Below the pieces are notes generated by a model. It was not told the origin of the DNA and made no database searches. It was given only the letters and a program-made list of their open reading frames with translations. Of a stretch of DNA of 64,000 bases, positions 31,083-45,065 are shown piece by piece; the stretch's first letter is position 1; each line of letters begins with the position of its first letter. This DNA comes from Physella acuta (lineage: Eukaryota > Mollusca > Gastropoda > Physidae), in NCBI RefSeq assembly GCF_028476545.1, contig NW_026731654.1:124001-188000 (forward strand), read 5' to 3'. The position numbers and the translations under genes are program-made.

Positions 31083-32893
31083 GTAGTTCATGGAGTGTGG
31101 ACGGGGAGGGTGGACGGGGAAGGTGGACGGGGAGGGTGGCTGGGGTAGGGACAGTAGTTCATGGAGGGTGGACGGGGAGGGTGGACGGGGAGGGTGGACG
31201 GGGAGAGTGGGAGGGTGGACGGGGAGGGTGGACGGGGAGGGTGGACGGGGAGGGTGGACGGGGAGGGTGGACGGGGAGGGTGGAAGGGTGGACGGAGAAG
31301 GTGGGAGGGTGGACGGAGAGGGTGGACGGGGAGGGTGGACGGGGAGGGTGGCTGGGGTAGGGACAGTAGTTCATGGAGGGTGGACGGGGAGGGTGGACGG
31401 GGAGAGTGGGAGGGTGGACGGGGAGGGTGGCTGGGGTAGGGACAGTAGTTCATGGAGGGTTGGACGGGGAGGGTGGGCGGGGAGCGTGGGAGGGTGGACG
31501 GGGAGGGTTGGAGGGTGGACGGGGAGGGTGGGAGGGTGGACGGGGAGGGTGGACGGGGAGGGTGGACGGGGAGGGTGGACGGGGAAGGTGGACGGGGAGA
31601 GTGGGAGGGTGGACGGGGAGGGTGGACGGGGAGGGTGGACGGGGAGGGTGGACGGGGAGGGTGGACGGGGAGGGTGGACGGGGAGGGTGGACGGGGAGGG
31701 TGGACGGGGAGGGTGGACGGGGAGGGTGGACGGGGAGAGTGGGAGGGTGGACGGGGAGGGTGGACGGGGAGGGTGGACGGGGAGGGTGGACGGGGAGGGT
31801 GGACGGGGAGGGTGGACGGGGAGGGTGGACGGGGAGAGTGGGAGGGTGGACGGGGAGGGTGGACGGGGAGGGTGGACGGGGAGGGTGGACGGGGAGGGTG
31901 GACGGGGAGGGTGGACGGGGAGGATGGACGGGGAGAGTGGGAGGGTGGACGGGGAGGGTGGACGGGGAGGGTGGACGGGGAGGGTGGACGGGGAGGGTGG
32001 ACGGGGAGGGTGGACGGGGAGGGTGGACGGGGAGGGTGGACGGGGAGAGTGGGAGGGTGGACGGAGAGGGTGGACGGGGAGGGTGGACGGGGAGGATGGA
32101 CGGGGAGAGTGGACGGGGAGGGTGGACGGGGAGGGTGGACGGGGAAGGTGGACGGGGAGAGTGGGAGGGTGGACGGGGAGGGTGGACGGGGAGGGTGGAC
32201 GGGGAGGGTGGACGGGGAGGGTGGACGGGGAGGGTGGACGGGGAGGATGGACGGGGAGAGTGGGAGGGTGGACGGGGAGGGTGGACGGGGAGGGTGGACG
32301 GGGAGGGTGGACGGGGAGGGTGGACGGGGAGGGTGGACGGGGAGGGTGGACGGGGAGGGTGGACGGGGAGGGTGGACGGGGAGGGTGGACGGGGAAGGTG
32401 GACGGGGAGGGTGGACGGGGAGGGTGGACGGGGAGGGTGGACGGGGAGGGTGGACGGGGAGGGTGGACGGGGAAGGTGGACGGGGAGGGTGGACGGGGAG
32501 GATGGACGGGGAAGGTGGATGGGGAGGGTTGGAGGGTGGACGGGGAGGGTGGGAGGGTGGACGGGGAGGGTGGGAGGGTGGACGGGGAGGGTGGGAGGGT
32601 GGACGGGGAGGGTGGACGGGGAGGGTTGGAGGGTGGACGGGGAGGGTGGGAGGGTGGACGGGGAGGGTGGGAGGGTGGACGGGGAGGGTGGGAGGGTGGA
32701 CGGGGAGGGTGGGAGGGTGGACGGGGAGGGTGGACGGGGAAGGTGGACGGTGAGGGTGGACGGGGAGGGTGGACGGTGAGGGTGGACGGGGAGGATGGAC
32801 GGTGAAGGTGGATGGGGAGGGTGGACGGTGAGGGTGGACGGGGAGGATGGACGGTGAAGGTGGATGGGGAGGGTGGACGGGGAGGGTGGACGG
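31083..32893. repeat. 1.8-kb G-rich 13-bp minisatellite
   Basis: The unit is ggacggggagggt (13 bp), about 130 copies. There is a higher-order pattern: an 8-bp short unit gggagggt with the preceding variant ggggagagt returns every 99, 112 or 138 bp, that is after 7, 8 or 10 full units. At the left end, pieces with 'ctggggtagggacagtag' plus ttcatgga intervene several times. Because 13 is not a multiple of three, stop-free arrays give long open frames in all three plus frames and in the complement; none is a gene. Confidence 0.95.
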
Positions 32894-33064
32894 ATTGGCA
32901 GTTAAAACAATGTAAATTCACTTTTAGTATATATGCTCAAAAATATTTCAAGTTAGTTCCGGTTTGATTATATTCCTGGCATAGATCTTATTCTTAATGA
33001 AGATTAATTGTGTATGTGTAAAAAAAAAATATCAAGTAAAACTGAAGAATCTCTTTAGACCCTT

Positions 33065-33260
33065 TAGATCCATTGGGTAGATGAAGTAGAGTTCGGCATA
33101 TGAAGAGATAGTGTGGTCAGCACTATGCCCATCTCGCTTACTTTCCAACGTGAGTTAGGTACCCATCAGAGTTGGGTGGACTCGGGGACATTCAACTGAC
33201 TTGAACCCGACTGGAGACTTTCGGGTTAGAATGCTAAAGGAATTATGTGGGTACGGCTAA
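33065..33260 (-). repeat. SINE family A copy
   Basis: The complement shows 'cagatgaagtagagtt'-type, 'gatagtgtggtcagcac', 'gagttaggtacccatcag' and 'tgggtggactcggggac', then a decayed head. The order matches copies at 42010 and 59537. Confidence 0.8.
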
Positions 33261-33832
33261 TCGGTCAGCACCCAACATACAGTAGACCCTAACCCGAAAT
33301 TTGTAAAAACGTTGGGAACAAAGTCACGTGGGGATCTCCACCAATCGGATAGTTCCAGCGTATGACGTAATCAGTGACGTCCACAGTTCCATTACGCCTA
33401 CCATAAATTTTGGAAAGAAAATAAAACTTTCAATTACGGGCATCAAAAGACGCTCATAAATCACCAACGTGTCCATCATTGCAGATTAATTTACTTTAAT
33501 TGCACGCGCTAATTATTTATACGGCCTACTACGTGAGTCCATATATCGCATGCAATAAAATAACGCTATATAAACATCGACTTCACTACGAAAGATTCCG
33601 AACATTGAATTATTGGTACCATGTTACGAAAAAAAAACAACAGACGTACATATTCACTGAAATAATCTACTTCTGACATTTAAAATTGAATTTAGCGAAT
33701 TCAGTCAAATGTTTAGCTATTGTGTATGTTACATACCGGTATTCGTGAAGGCCATAGTCATCGAAACTTTATGGGATTAGATTAGTTGACGTAACCAAGA
33801 GACATACATAAACAGGGGTTATATCTATGGTA
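33261..33832. other. No gene seen
   Basis: Mixed AT-rich DNA without recognisable repeats or exons. Confidence 0.4.
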
Positions 33833-34170
33833 TTCAGTAAAGTAAAGATTCCTCTATAGACCTAGCGGGCAGATGAAGTAGAGTTCATATGTTTCTTGAC
33901 CTCGGCATATGAAGGGATAAAAAGAGGGATTATATTAGTGGACGTAATTAGCCAACAGCTGCACATAGATAGGGGTTATACTTATAACTATGGCATAAAG
34001 CGAAGTGAAGATTCCGTTTTAGCGATCTATTGTGCAGATGAAGTAGAGTTCATGTTTTTTTTTAACTCGGCAAATGAAGTGATAGTGTGGTCAGCACTAT
34101 GCCCAGTCGCCGGGGCGTACTCAGGGATATTCCACTGACCTCAAAACCCGGATTTGAACTTACATGACGA
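33833..34170 (-). repeat. Two SINE family A copies in tandem
   Basis: A truncated copy (33833-33919, 'gcagatgaagtagagttc' to 'cggcatatgaaggga') is followed by a fuller one (33998-34170) with 'gatagtgtggtcagcac' and the box B complement region 'cggatttgaac'. Confidence 0.78.
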
Positions 34171-35127
34171 GTGTTATGTATTGATGTACTTATTTAATAC
34201 TAGCATTGATATTAGTTGAAGTAGTTTGTAGTTTATTGACCAATAATGTAATTACCTATTTACCACTTGTGTAGCAGCTAGCTACCTACATCTAACAAGG
34301 CTGCCGGCTACCTGCTGCCTTCATCGTATGTGGCTACTGGCTACATAGGTCTAACATGGGTGGCTTTTGGGTGGCTTTTGACTACCTACGAATTATTATT
34401 CCCAGAAAACTGCGCAAACGGAACAAATGCGCAAACGGAACAAATGCGCAAACGGAACAAATGCGCAAACGGTAAACTGCGCAAACGAAAAAAAAAATCC
34501 GCAAACACAAACTAATTATACTAATACATTTAAATTTTGTCATATTTCGTGGAAATATGTTGTTGTTTTTGTCATGCAATGTACAAGTGGTCATTCTTTG
34601 TTAATGTCTATAAATACTTGATTTACGAAAACAAAAAATGCCCTTGCGCATTCTTGTGTGCTTAGTTTTCCGTAGCGCATCTTTCCGGACACGGAATTAT
34701 TCCTTATGACTACATGCTACACACGTCCCAGAGCTTTATTCCATAAGTTTTAGTATGAGTCAAACTCAACCCCCCCCCCCCCCTTCCCCCCCCCCCCCCC
34801 CCAACACACACACACACACTTATCCCCACGTTATAAATCCAACTAGCCGTGTACCCGTTTGATGTGACGGGACTGCACCAATACTGATATTTTGTTTTTT
34901 AGGTCTCGGGTCTCAGTGGGGACTGCGGTAAGAGAAGACCACGTGACCAGCGCGTGATTTATGGTACCCAACAACGCTTCACTTCTTTTTTTTTTTGCTG
35001 ATATTGCAGGTTTTTTTTTTTTTTTTTTTTTTTTTAATTTTTGTCCAGTATCTGCATGCATTACTATCTACATGGATGGGAAAACTTATTTGTAAGGTTT
35101 AGAAAATTTAAAAATTAGTTATAGAGA
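34171..35127. other. No gene; 17-bp tandem repeat and homopolymers
   Basis: About five units of 'tgcgcaaacggaacaaa' at 34408-34500, a C/CA-rich tract at 34770-34820, and a T tract of about 25 bases at 35011-35035. No coding sequence. Confidence 0.6.
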
Positions 35128-35330
35128 CCTAGCGATACTGTGTGCAGTTGTAGTAAAGCTCTTATGTTTCTTGGCCTCGGCATATCAAGCGATGATGTGG
35201 TCAGCACCATGCCCAGGTGCCTTTACTTGCCCTTATGTTGGTTTGGTACCTATCAGAAATGGGTGGACTCGGGGACTTAGGATTTTCGGGTTAGCAGTCT
35301 AGCGCTCTACCGCAAGGCCGGCTACGCCAT
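35128..35330 (-). repeat. SINE family A copy with recognisable head
   Basis: Body complement 'gatgtggtcagcaccatg' and 'gggtggactcggggac'. The head complement 'ttagcagtctagcgctct' plus 'accgcaaggccgg' matches a tRNA-like box A region. Confidence 0.8.
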
Positions 35331-35502
35331 CCCATAAGACCAGTGATATTTGAAGTGAAAACATCGACATTTACAAATACAACAGAAAGTATTTTGAAAA
35401 CCATGGGAAGAAAAATCTATCGGGAAATATTAGAACTGTAGTAGGATATGAACGGATGGAAGATTCAACAGAACTAAGGGATGTGTAGTACACACGAAAC
35501 TA

Positions 35503-35600
35503 AGGCGTAGCTAGGGGTAGGCAGGAGGGGCGGCAGCCCCGGGCGCAGACCCTAAGGGGCACCAAATTGGGTAGTACAATAAAATAAAAAAGCTTATTTT
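35503..35600. mobile_element. Truncated 'GGCGTAGC' MITE
   Basis: 'aaggcgtagctaggggta' followed by 'gccccgggcgcagaccc' and 'ggggcaccaaattgggt' matches the inner-end half of the 5951 family. The other end is missing. Confidence 0.55.
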
Positions 35601-35611
35601 AAGCTGCATTA

Positions 35612-35705
35612 GGGGTCATCCATTTATGACGTCCACACGCGGGGGGGGGGGGGGGGGGGGGTCCGAAATCCCAAAAAATTGTGGAAGTCATAAATGGATG
35701 ACCCC
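35612..35705. mobile_element. 94-bp palindromic MITE ('GGGGTCATCCATTTATGAC')
   Basis: Inverted termini 'ggggtcatccatttatgac' and 'gtcataaatggatgacccc' around a G tract, with a 3-bp TTA duplication on both sides (35609-35611, 35706-35708). The TTA duplication fits PIF/Harbinger-like elements. A longer relative lies at 56061. Confidence 0.85.
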
Positions 35706-36650
35706 TTACACGGTGAAAGTTTAAAAAAATATACTACTTCTTGGCTTTACGGGCTATTTTCTACTTCAATTGTTTGATTCGAAAATAGAACAATTGGTTA
35801 AGCGACAGTAACTGGTGGGGGTGGGTGCTTTTTTTTTGCCAACGTGAATTTAAATTAAAGACATTCTGACCGATAGATTACCATTACTTCGCGTATAAAA
35901 CAATAACCGTCTCAAACCTAAACTCTACTCCAACAAATGACACCACGTGATGACGCTAATGTTTACCGTCAGCGCACGGCTCCTGTTTAAAGCTGTCCCA
36001 CGGGGCCGGGCAATTACGGCTCTCAACCTCCGGCTCCGTGGGAGATGATCGCTCCCACGAGACGGAAAATCATCGCGCCGGTCCCAGCACGGCGAATTAC
36101 GCACGTTGGCCACGCCCCCTGGCCACGCCCATCGATTTATGGTATACGCCCACAAGCGATGAGACGGCACGCTGGCGATAAGGGGCTGATGTGACAGACA
36201 CGTCAATACAGGTGGTGACTTGTGGGAAACTGACTCGTATGTTTTTCGTATGTCTCCAAAAAAAAAAAAAAAGCCATACTAATGGAATCTTCTTTAAAAA
36301 AGGGGTGTTAGGTTACTTTGAGTGATCTAAATTAAAATATTAAATCTAGCTTGGTAATGTTAATGCTAACCCCATCCTTAATCGTAAATCTACTATCAGT
36401 CGAAGTATAATGCTAGCCCTAATTTCTCACCAAGTTACTAAAACTCATAGCACAACTCTGCTAACACCCCTATTTTCGGAAGAGTCTATTGTCAGACATT
36501 GGTAGTACCAAAACTTCCTGAGTCCAATCGAAGTATGCATTATACCATTGTCTGATAGTGCCACACAAATAATGGAATCTTCTTTAAAAAGGGGTGTTAG
36601 GTTACTGCTAGTAACAAAGGAAAATATTACTTTTTATATCAACTCAATGT
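35706..36650. other. GC-richer single-copy block at 35930-36210; no gene proven
   Basis: The 35930-36210 part stands out from its AT-rich surroundings. It contains two GGCCACGCCC motifs (36107-36130) and a hairpin CGTGGGAG..CTCCCACG (36037-36059). A 93-codon open frame on the minus strand has no recognisable domain. The following 36280-36650 holds two copies of 'aatggaatcttctttaaa' about 285 bp apart. Candidate regulatory DNA. Confidence 0.4.
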
Positions 36651-36890
36651 GGCGGTTTGGTCGAATAGTAGTTCATACTACAGCTAAACCGAAAGTCTCG
36701 AGTTCAAATCCGCTCAAGTCCGTAGAACGTCACTGAATACCGAGATTTGATGGGTACCTAACTCACATTAGGGAAAGTAAAGGCAACAGGTCATAGTGCT
36801 GACCACACTATCCGTTCATATGACGTGGTCTCAGAAACAGGTGAACTCTACTAACCGGGTGGACCTTAAGATTCTAAAGGGAAATTTCTT
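36651..36890 (+). repeat. SINE family A, near full length
   Basis: Head 'gcggtttggtcgaatagt' with box B-like 'gagttcaaatcc', then the body 'gatgggtacctaactcac', 'gctgaccacactatccg' and 'aggtgaactctacta'. This is one of the better plus-strand copies. Confidence 0.85.
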
Positions 36891-38595
<1,705 letters not shown>

Positions 38596-38640
38596 TATGT
38601 ATATACACGTGTATGTATGTGCGTATGGGTGCATGGTAGT

Positions 38641-38861
38641 CAGTGTTTCTTCCAGATTTTTTTTTCTCTGGGGGCACTTGAAATTTTCGGGGGGGGGGGT
38701 AGACTTTGTTCGGGAGTCGGGAGGGGGGGGGGGCGGACACTGTAAAATGTAGATCTATATATTTTCTATATAAATTCCATTTTGTTCGGGGGGAGGGGGG
38801 GCGGTGAACTTTTTTTTCGCCCCCCCCCCCCCCCCCGAAGAGATGCCTGGAAGAAACTCTG
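38641..38861. mobile_element. hAT-like MITE ('CAGTGTTTCTTCCAG' family)
   Basis: Ends CAGTGTTTCTTCCAG and CTGGAAGAAACTCTG, 221 bp, with a perfect 8-bp duplication atggtagt (38633-38640 and 38862-38869). Interior with G and C tracts and an AT centre, as in the 16088 and 18992 copies. Confidence 0.95.
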
Positions 38862-39681
38862 ATGGTAGTATACGGTCATCACGTCATTTTGTAAGAAAAG
38901 TATCAAAGTAGCAACGTAAACACACACACAAATAAACTTACTAAAATATAATGCCGTTTCGACCTTTCGTCTTCGTCAGAGTTACCACGTATTAAAATTT
39001 TAAAACTGCTTAACGATATCGCAGTCCCTATCTTGTACCAAACACCCATCAAGATGAAAGTTCACTCCCCGCATCGCCGTCTATATCAGTTATGTTATAA
39101 TTGTCCTTTAACCGTCATATAATGGTGTGTCCCCTTTTTGACAGCCGTCTCTTCAACGAGTGTCCACCCCCCCCCCCCCCCCCCCACCCTCCCTTTTTTA
39201 TTCCGATTGACACCTGTCCGTCCATCACACTTTTGGTTTAATATCCGCGGGGGGATCGCCGGTTCTCAGGTAAGTCCACTAGGTAAGACAACAATGCAGT
39301 TTTATTTCTCGGTTGTCGTCCCTTTTTTAAGTTCGCTATTATGGTTACCTCCCCTTTGTGGTAACCTACGACCATTCGAGTCTTGGGAACTCGGAGCGAA
39401 ACTTCAAAAAAAAAAAAAAAATGGAGCATCGCGAAATTAAACTTTCGCTGTTGAGCAAAGTCTGGTTATCTTTGTGTGTGTGTGTGTGTGTGTGTGTGTG
39501 ATATGTAGGAGGTTATTTCCGGGATAAAGTTATATACGCTTGTCCCCCTTGTCTTGTTAGCTATTGTGGCATTGTGGGTAAAATATGGGGTGTAACAAAA
39601 GCTTGAGTGATGTGAGAATCGTGAGGTGTGGGAAGATACCGGTCAGATGCTAAACTTGACATAAAGATATGTAACTACTTT
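38862..39681. other. No gene seen
   Basis: Contains a C tract near 39168, an A tract near 39406 and a (GT)n tract near 39475-39500. No recognisable exon. Confidence 0.4.
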
Positions 39682-39921
39682 TAGAGGCGTAGCGACCCTA
39701 CCCGGCGTCCGGGGACAAACTTTCGATTTGCAACCCCCACCCCTCGAGATTTTTGATTTGCACCCCCCCCCCTTTCAAACTTTCGATTTGCACCCCCCTC
39801 GAACTTTTCATTTGCACCCCGCCCTCAAACTTTCAATTTGTTTTTCCAACCCATTTTGGCGCCCCCCCCTAAGGTCGGCGCCCGGAGACATATGTCTCCC
39901 CCCCCCCTCGCTACGCCTCTG
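39682..39921. mobile_element. MITE of the 'CAGAGGCGTAGC' family
   Basis: Ends TAGAGGCGTAGCG and CGCTACGCCTCTG. Duplication actacttt/actactta (one mismatch). Four internal 'tttcgatttgcaccc' or 'tttcatttgcacc' units with C tracts, then 'cctaaggtcggcgccc'. Confidence 0.9.
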
Positions 39922-40392
39922 ACTACTTAAGTAAAGGGACATAATCCACTACAGAGGTGTTAAAAAACGTGTCCAAATGAGCCTTACAGCAGAAATTAAT
40001 AGAATCACAATGTATAGGGTTTGAAAAATGATTGATCAAAAAAAAAATTGGTCTTAGAAAACTTAGTTTTTGCCAGCTAATGTATTGCTGCAACAAAATT
40101 GTATTCATTTACTAATTTTTTTTAAAATTAAAAATGATTTTTTAAAAGAATTTTAAATGTCATTTCAATTCTCGACATGTAGCTTGAGTGCTAGGTTTTA
40201 TCTATTGAAATTGTAGACTTGTAATGTTATTTAGTACTATTTGTGTCCACTGGCGTTTTTCGTAAATCCATTTGAGATTTTCATTTTTTCAAAGGAAGAA
40301 AATAATTCCAATGCAAAATGTGTAAATATCTGTTAAAAAACAGTGTGTCTTTTCTTAAAATTATAGTCTCTTACACCCCTTTTAATTTACTT
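39922..40392. other. No gene seen
   Basis: AT-rich DNA without recognised features. Confidence 0.4.
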
Positions 40393-40675
40393 AAGGGGTC
40401 AGCTTGGTCGAGTCGGTAAAGCTCATGGTTCGAACCCTCGGGTAGATGAGGCTCGTTAGCTGGGGACAGCCACTCTTCTACGAGAGACAACACCAAAACT
40501 AAACAACTGCTGCCTTGTAGTTTGTTCTTGGTTGGACAAAGGCAAATCCAAAAAGAAAACCAGGCTGAAATCTGAGTCAATGGCCTCAATGGCGCATAAC
40601 CAGTTGACACGTATACTTAATTGTGTTGGAGTGGATTCCTTCCAACACTAAAAGTAAGAACGGAAAAGAAGACTT
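40393..40675 (+). repeat. SINE family B copy
   Basis: Same order as the 4261 copy: 'tggtcgagtcggtaaagc', 'gctggggacagccactc', 'cttggttggacaaaggc', 'cgcataaccagttgaca', and tail 'aagaacggaaaagaag'. A deletion between the head boxes removes part of the tRNA-like region. Confidence 0.87.
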
Positions 40676-41841
<1,166 letters not shown>

Positions 41842-42009
41842 CCAAGTGTTGCTCTCTAGCAGTGCCCACTTACGCGCTCTTAACTCAAGTTAACTTAAGA
41901 CTTAACCATGCCTTAATACCTCATAACGTAACATAATCTAACTATATTGATAACTGTGCGGTGAAGGAGATCGTATGTGATTATGTGCTAGGGATGGGGC
42001 AAATTGGAT

Positions 42010-42255
42010 TGTTTAAAAATAGTAAATGTCCCCTTCCGAACCTGACGGTCTATGGGGCAAATGAAGTAGAGTTCACTTGTTTCGGCATATGGAGGGAAAG
42101 TGTCAGCAATATGCCCGGCAGACTTTACTTTCCTTAACGATAGTTCGGTACTTATCAGAGCTGGGTGAACTCAGGGACAGTCAACTAACTTGAACCCGGA
42201 TTCGAATTCGATACTTAGGGTTTAGCAGTCTAGCTCTCTACCGCTAGGCCACTTC
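42010..42255 (-). repeat. SINE family A, near full length
   Basis: On the complement: head 'gtggcctagcggtagag', 'tagactgctaaaccctaa', box B-like 'attcgaatccgggtt'; body 'agttgactgtccctgag' and 'ataagtaccgaac'; end 'caagtgaactctacttc' and 'catagaccgtcaggttcg'. This copy gives the clearest view of the full element (about 245 bp). Confidence 0.88.
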
Positions 42256-43084
42256 AATATGAAAGAATTATGTTGAATTTCCCTAGGGTCATTTCACTCC
42301 CCCACCCCCAACACGACATTTAAGGCGGGCGAAAGTGTGTACACGTAAATCCTAGTATTAGAGGATTTAAAATTTTTTTACCCCAATTCCCAGTTCGTGG
42401 TTTATTTACATTTTATATCTCTCTCCCTCCATTGTGTGTATATTATATCTCACTTTTATAACCCCTTCCGCAAACGATTATATTCTTCTAAAATTCCACT
42501 AGGTAAAAGCCACAACAGCAAACAAACTTTTTCTTGGGGGTCCGCGAGTTTCGGCGCTGTGGTTTATGTGCTTTCAAACAAGTGCCGGAGTGGCCCGCAA
42601 GCCTTCCGTCAACACCTCGCTGTCTGTACCGTTTTACGGCCTCAACTTGACGCTCAAATCAAAGACACGGAGATCGATAAACGGCGGGGGTTCTGAAGGG
42701 GTTGTTCGTCTGGAGGGGGTTGTTAATCACGATCAAAAGATGGGCACATCAAAGCCGTGAAAATAGGAGAAACTGAAAGTAGGTGGAAGGAAAAGGGGGG
42801 GGGGGGGGGAGTCTACACCCATGCGGCGGTACGCAATATTTATAGATGGTTTTATGCAAACGTTGGATCAACTGCGTTCTATTTGCTCGGTAGACAGCTC
42901 TTCGCCGTGTGCGAGCTGGTGTAGGACTTTCTAAATCAGCAAAAACACGGGGGGTTTTCGCTCGCGGTCGTATATCACGTGGGGCGTATATTTAAAAGAG
43001 GGGGGGGGGGGGGCATCCAGCACTTGGCAAGTTCTGGGTGTTTCTGTTGCTTGAGTTGTTTCATGTGGGAGATAGTTGGGTCGG
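42256..43084. other. No gene seen; GC-richer patch 42530-42690
   Basis: 42530-42690 is non-repetitive and GC-richer. Neither strand encodes LIM-type cysteine spacing or another domain I recognise. G tracts at 42798 and 43003. Confidence 0.35.
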
Positions 43085-43815
43085 GAGCATGGGTCTTGGG
43101 TTAAATTTAGGATAGTTTTTTTTTTTTTTTTTTTTAGTTAGGGTTATCGGTAACTTGTAAAATATATGTTGGATTATAGATATGTTGAGACATATGTTTA
43201 TTGTTATAGATAAGTTGTAAAATGTGTTAGGGTTGAAGGTAAGTTGTAAAATATACATAAGTTTCTAGATCACTTGTAAAATGTTTCTAGGGTTATAGAT
43301 AAGTTGTGAAATGGGTTCAGGGTTATACATAAGTTAAAAAATGTGTCTAGGGTTATAGATAAGTTGTGAAATGGGTTCAGGGTTATAGATAAGTTAAAAA
43401 ATATGTCTAGGGTTATAGATAAGTTGTGAAATGGGTTTAGGGTTATAAATGAGTTGTGAAATTAGTTTACGGTTATATGTAAGTTGTGAAATGTATTTAC
43501 GGTTATAGATAAGTTGTGAAATGTATTTACCTTTATAGATAAGTTGTAAAATATGCATACGTTTCTGTAAAATGTGTCTAGGGTTATAGATAGCTTATGA
43601 CATGGGTTAAAAATAAGTTGTGAAATTGGTTTACGGTTATAGATACATTTTGAAATTTGTTTAGGGTTATAGATAAGTTCAAAAATGTGTCTAGTGATAT
43701 AGCTCAGTTGTGAAATGGGTTTAGGGTTATAGATAAGTTCAAAAATGTGTCTAGGGTAATGGCTTAGTTGTGAAATGGGAGTATAGTTATTGTTAAGTTG
43801 TGACATGAGTTCAGG
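43085..43815. repeat. ~30-bp minisatellite
   Basis: About 24 degenerate units of 'gggttatagataagttgt' plus 'gaaatgggttta'. 'gttaaaaaatgtgtcta' variants alternate with 'ttgtgaaatgggttca' variants in the middle, suggesting a two-unit higher-order period. Confidence 0.88.
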
Positions 43816-43958
43816 GCTATAGACCTTAACAACGCCGCGACACACAAAATTCACATTGCAGTCAAACTTAGAAGGCTCGTTGGCAACGACTATCGTTAAG
43901 TTTTGATTTATTTCCAGGTTTAGGTCAAAGTTGAATCATCATCAACTGTAGTTTTAGT

Positions 43959-44098
43959 CAGAGTTTCCGCCCCCCTCCCCCCGAACGAAATGGAATTTAT
44001 ATAGAATATATATACTTTTGACAGTGTCCGCCCCCCCCCCCCCACCCTCCGAAAATTTCAAGTGCACCCTCGGAGAAAAAAGTCTGAAAGAAACACTG
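43959..44098. mobile_element. hAT-like MITE ('CAGTGTTTCTTCCAG' family), shortened
   Basis: Starts CAGAGTTTCC (the following TTCCAGG block is deleted) and ends GTCTGAAAGAAACACTG. Duplication gttttagt/gttctagt (one mismatch). An older copy than those at 18992 and 38641. Confidence 0.85.
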
Positions 44099-44217
44099 GT
44101 TCTAGTAGGAGAGGTATGGCTGATCAACGCCACAAAACAAACGATACCGAGAAGTCGAATCGTCAATAACCAACTAGTATCTAATGTGGGTACAGCTACT
44201 GATAAACCATCAACGTG

Positions 44218-44490
44218 GCAGGTGAAGTAGAGTTTAACAGTTTCTGTAACCTCGGCAAATAAATAGACAGTGTGGACAGTTTGTATCCACCCCCGCTTAT
44301 ACCTAAGTCAGGTAACAGCCAAAATTGAGTGGATATAAGAACGTCTTACGGATTCACAGAAACAAGTGAACTCTTCTTCACTTGCCCCATAGACCGTCAG
44401 GTTTGAAAGGGAAACTTTACTTTACTTACGGATTCGAACTCGAAACATACGGGTTAGCAGTCTTAGCACGTGTACGCTTTATCGCTCAAC
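44218..44490 (-). repeat. SINE family A split by a plus-strand SINE A piece
   Basis: The minus-strand body (44218-44343) and minus-strand head ('ttcgaactcgaaacatac', 44440-44490) are separated by a plus-strand piece (about 44345-44435, 'aacaagtgaactcttctt' to 'aaagggaaactttactt'). One SINE A therefore appears to have inserted into another, or a local inversion occurred. Confidence 0.7.
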
Positions 44491-44507
44491 AACTTAAACA
44501 ATTTTTT

Positions 44508-44580
44508 TAGACTTTTTTCTCCGTGGGGGAGGGGGGCACTTTAAACTTTGTTGGGGGGGGGGGGGGGGAGGGCGGACTTA
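44508..44580. mobile_element. Fragment of the 'CAGTGTTTCTTCCAG' MITE
   Basis: 'agacttttttctccgtgg', G tracts and 'gggcggac' match the left half of the 38641 copy. Termini missing. Confidence 0.6.
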
Positions 44581-45065
44581 ATTTTCCGAAGAAAGAAAGA
44601 AATAATGCACTTAAAGAAAAATAGTACTAGATGTAACATATGAGATCCTTGACTGAAGGCGACGCCCATGTTTTTTGGATACGCCACTGGCACAACAAAC
44701 AGGCTGTTCGTCAAAGATAGCGTTAGTCATGTCACCGGAAGACTATAAAACAAGGGGGCGTTATCACTCCTTAAACACACGGCGATCTGTGTACAAGTGA
44801 TCCAGGTAGTCAGAAATAAGAGAGCATGAAAGCCAGTTGAGCTCTAGGTTGATTTAAAAACCAAATAAACCGCTAAAAAAATACAGCAAATATAACGAAA
44901 AGGATTGGATTGGCGTTTTAATGTTGAGAATTTTACAGGTCTATTGAACAGATGAGTATGGTGTGATTGGTCAAGAAGGATTCAATATTATAATAGGAAT
45001 AGTTTGAAATAATCTGGATGAGATGTAGGGAGGGTTGGTGGGTACGGGAGTGGTTATAAGTGCGG
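44581..45065. other. No gene seen
   Basis: No recognised feature. Confidence 0.4.

Noticed and set aside
31090-32921. Very long open frames (up to 571 codons) of Gly/Arg/Asp or Pro/Ser type
   Set aside because: They are translations of a 13-bp tandem array that lacks stop codons in all three plus frames and one minus frame. No start context, splice sites or non-repetitive domain.
35925-36206. 93-codon minus-strand frame, checked as a possible LMX1 LIM1 or 5' exon
   Set aside because: No C-x2-C, WHE or other LIM hallmark and no fitting donor phase.
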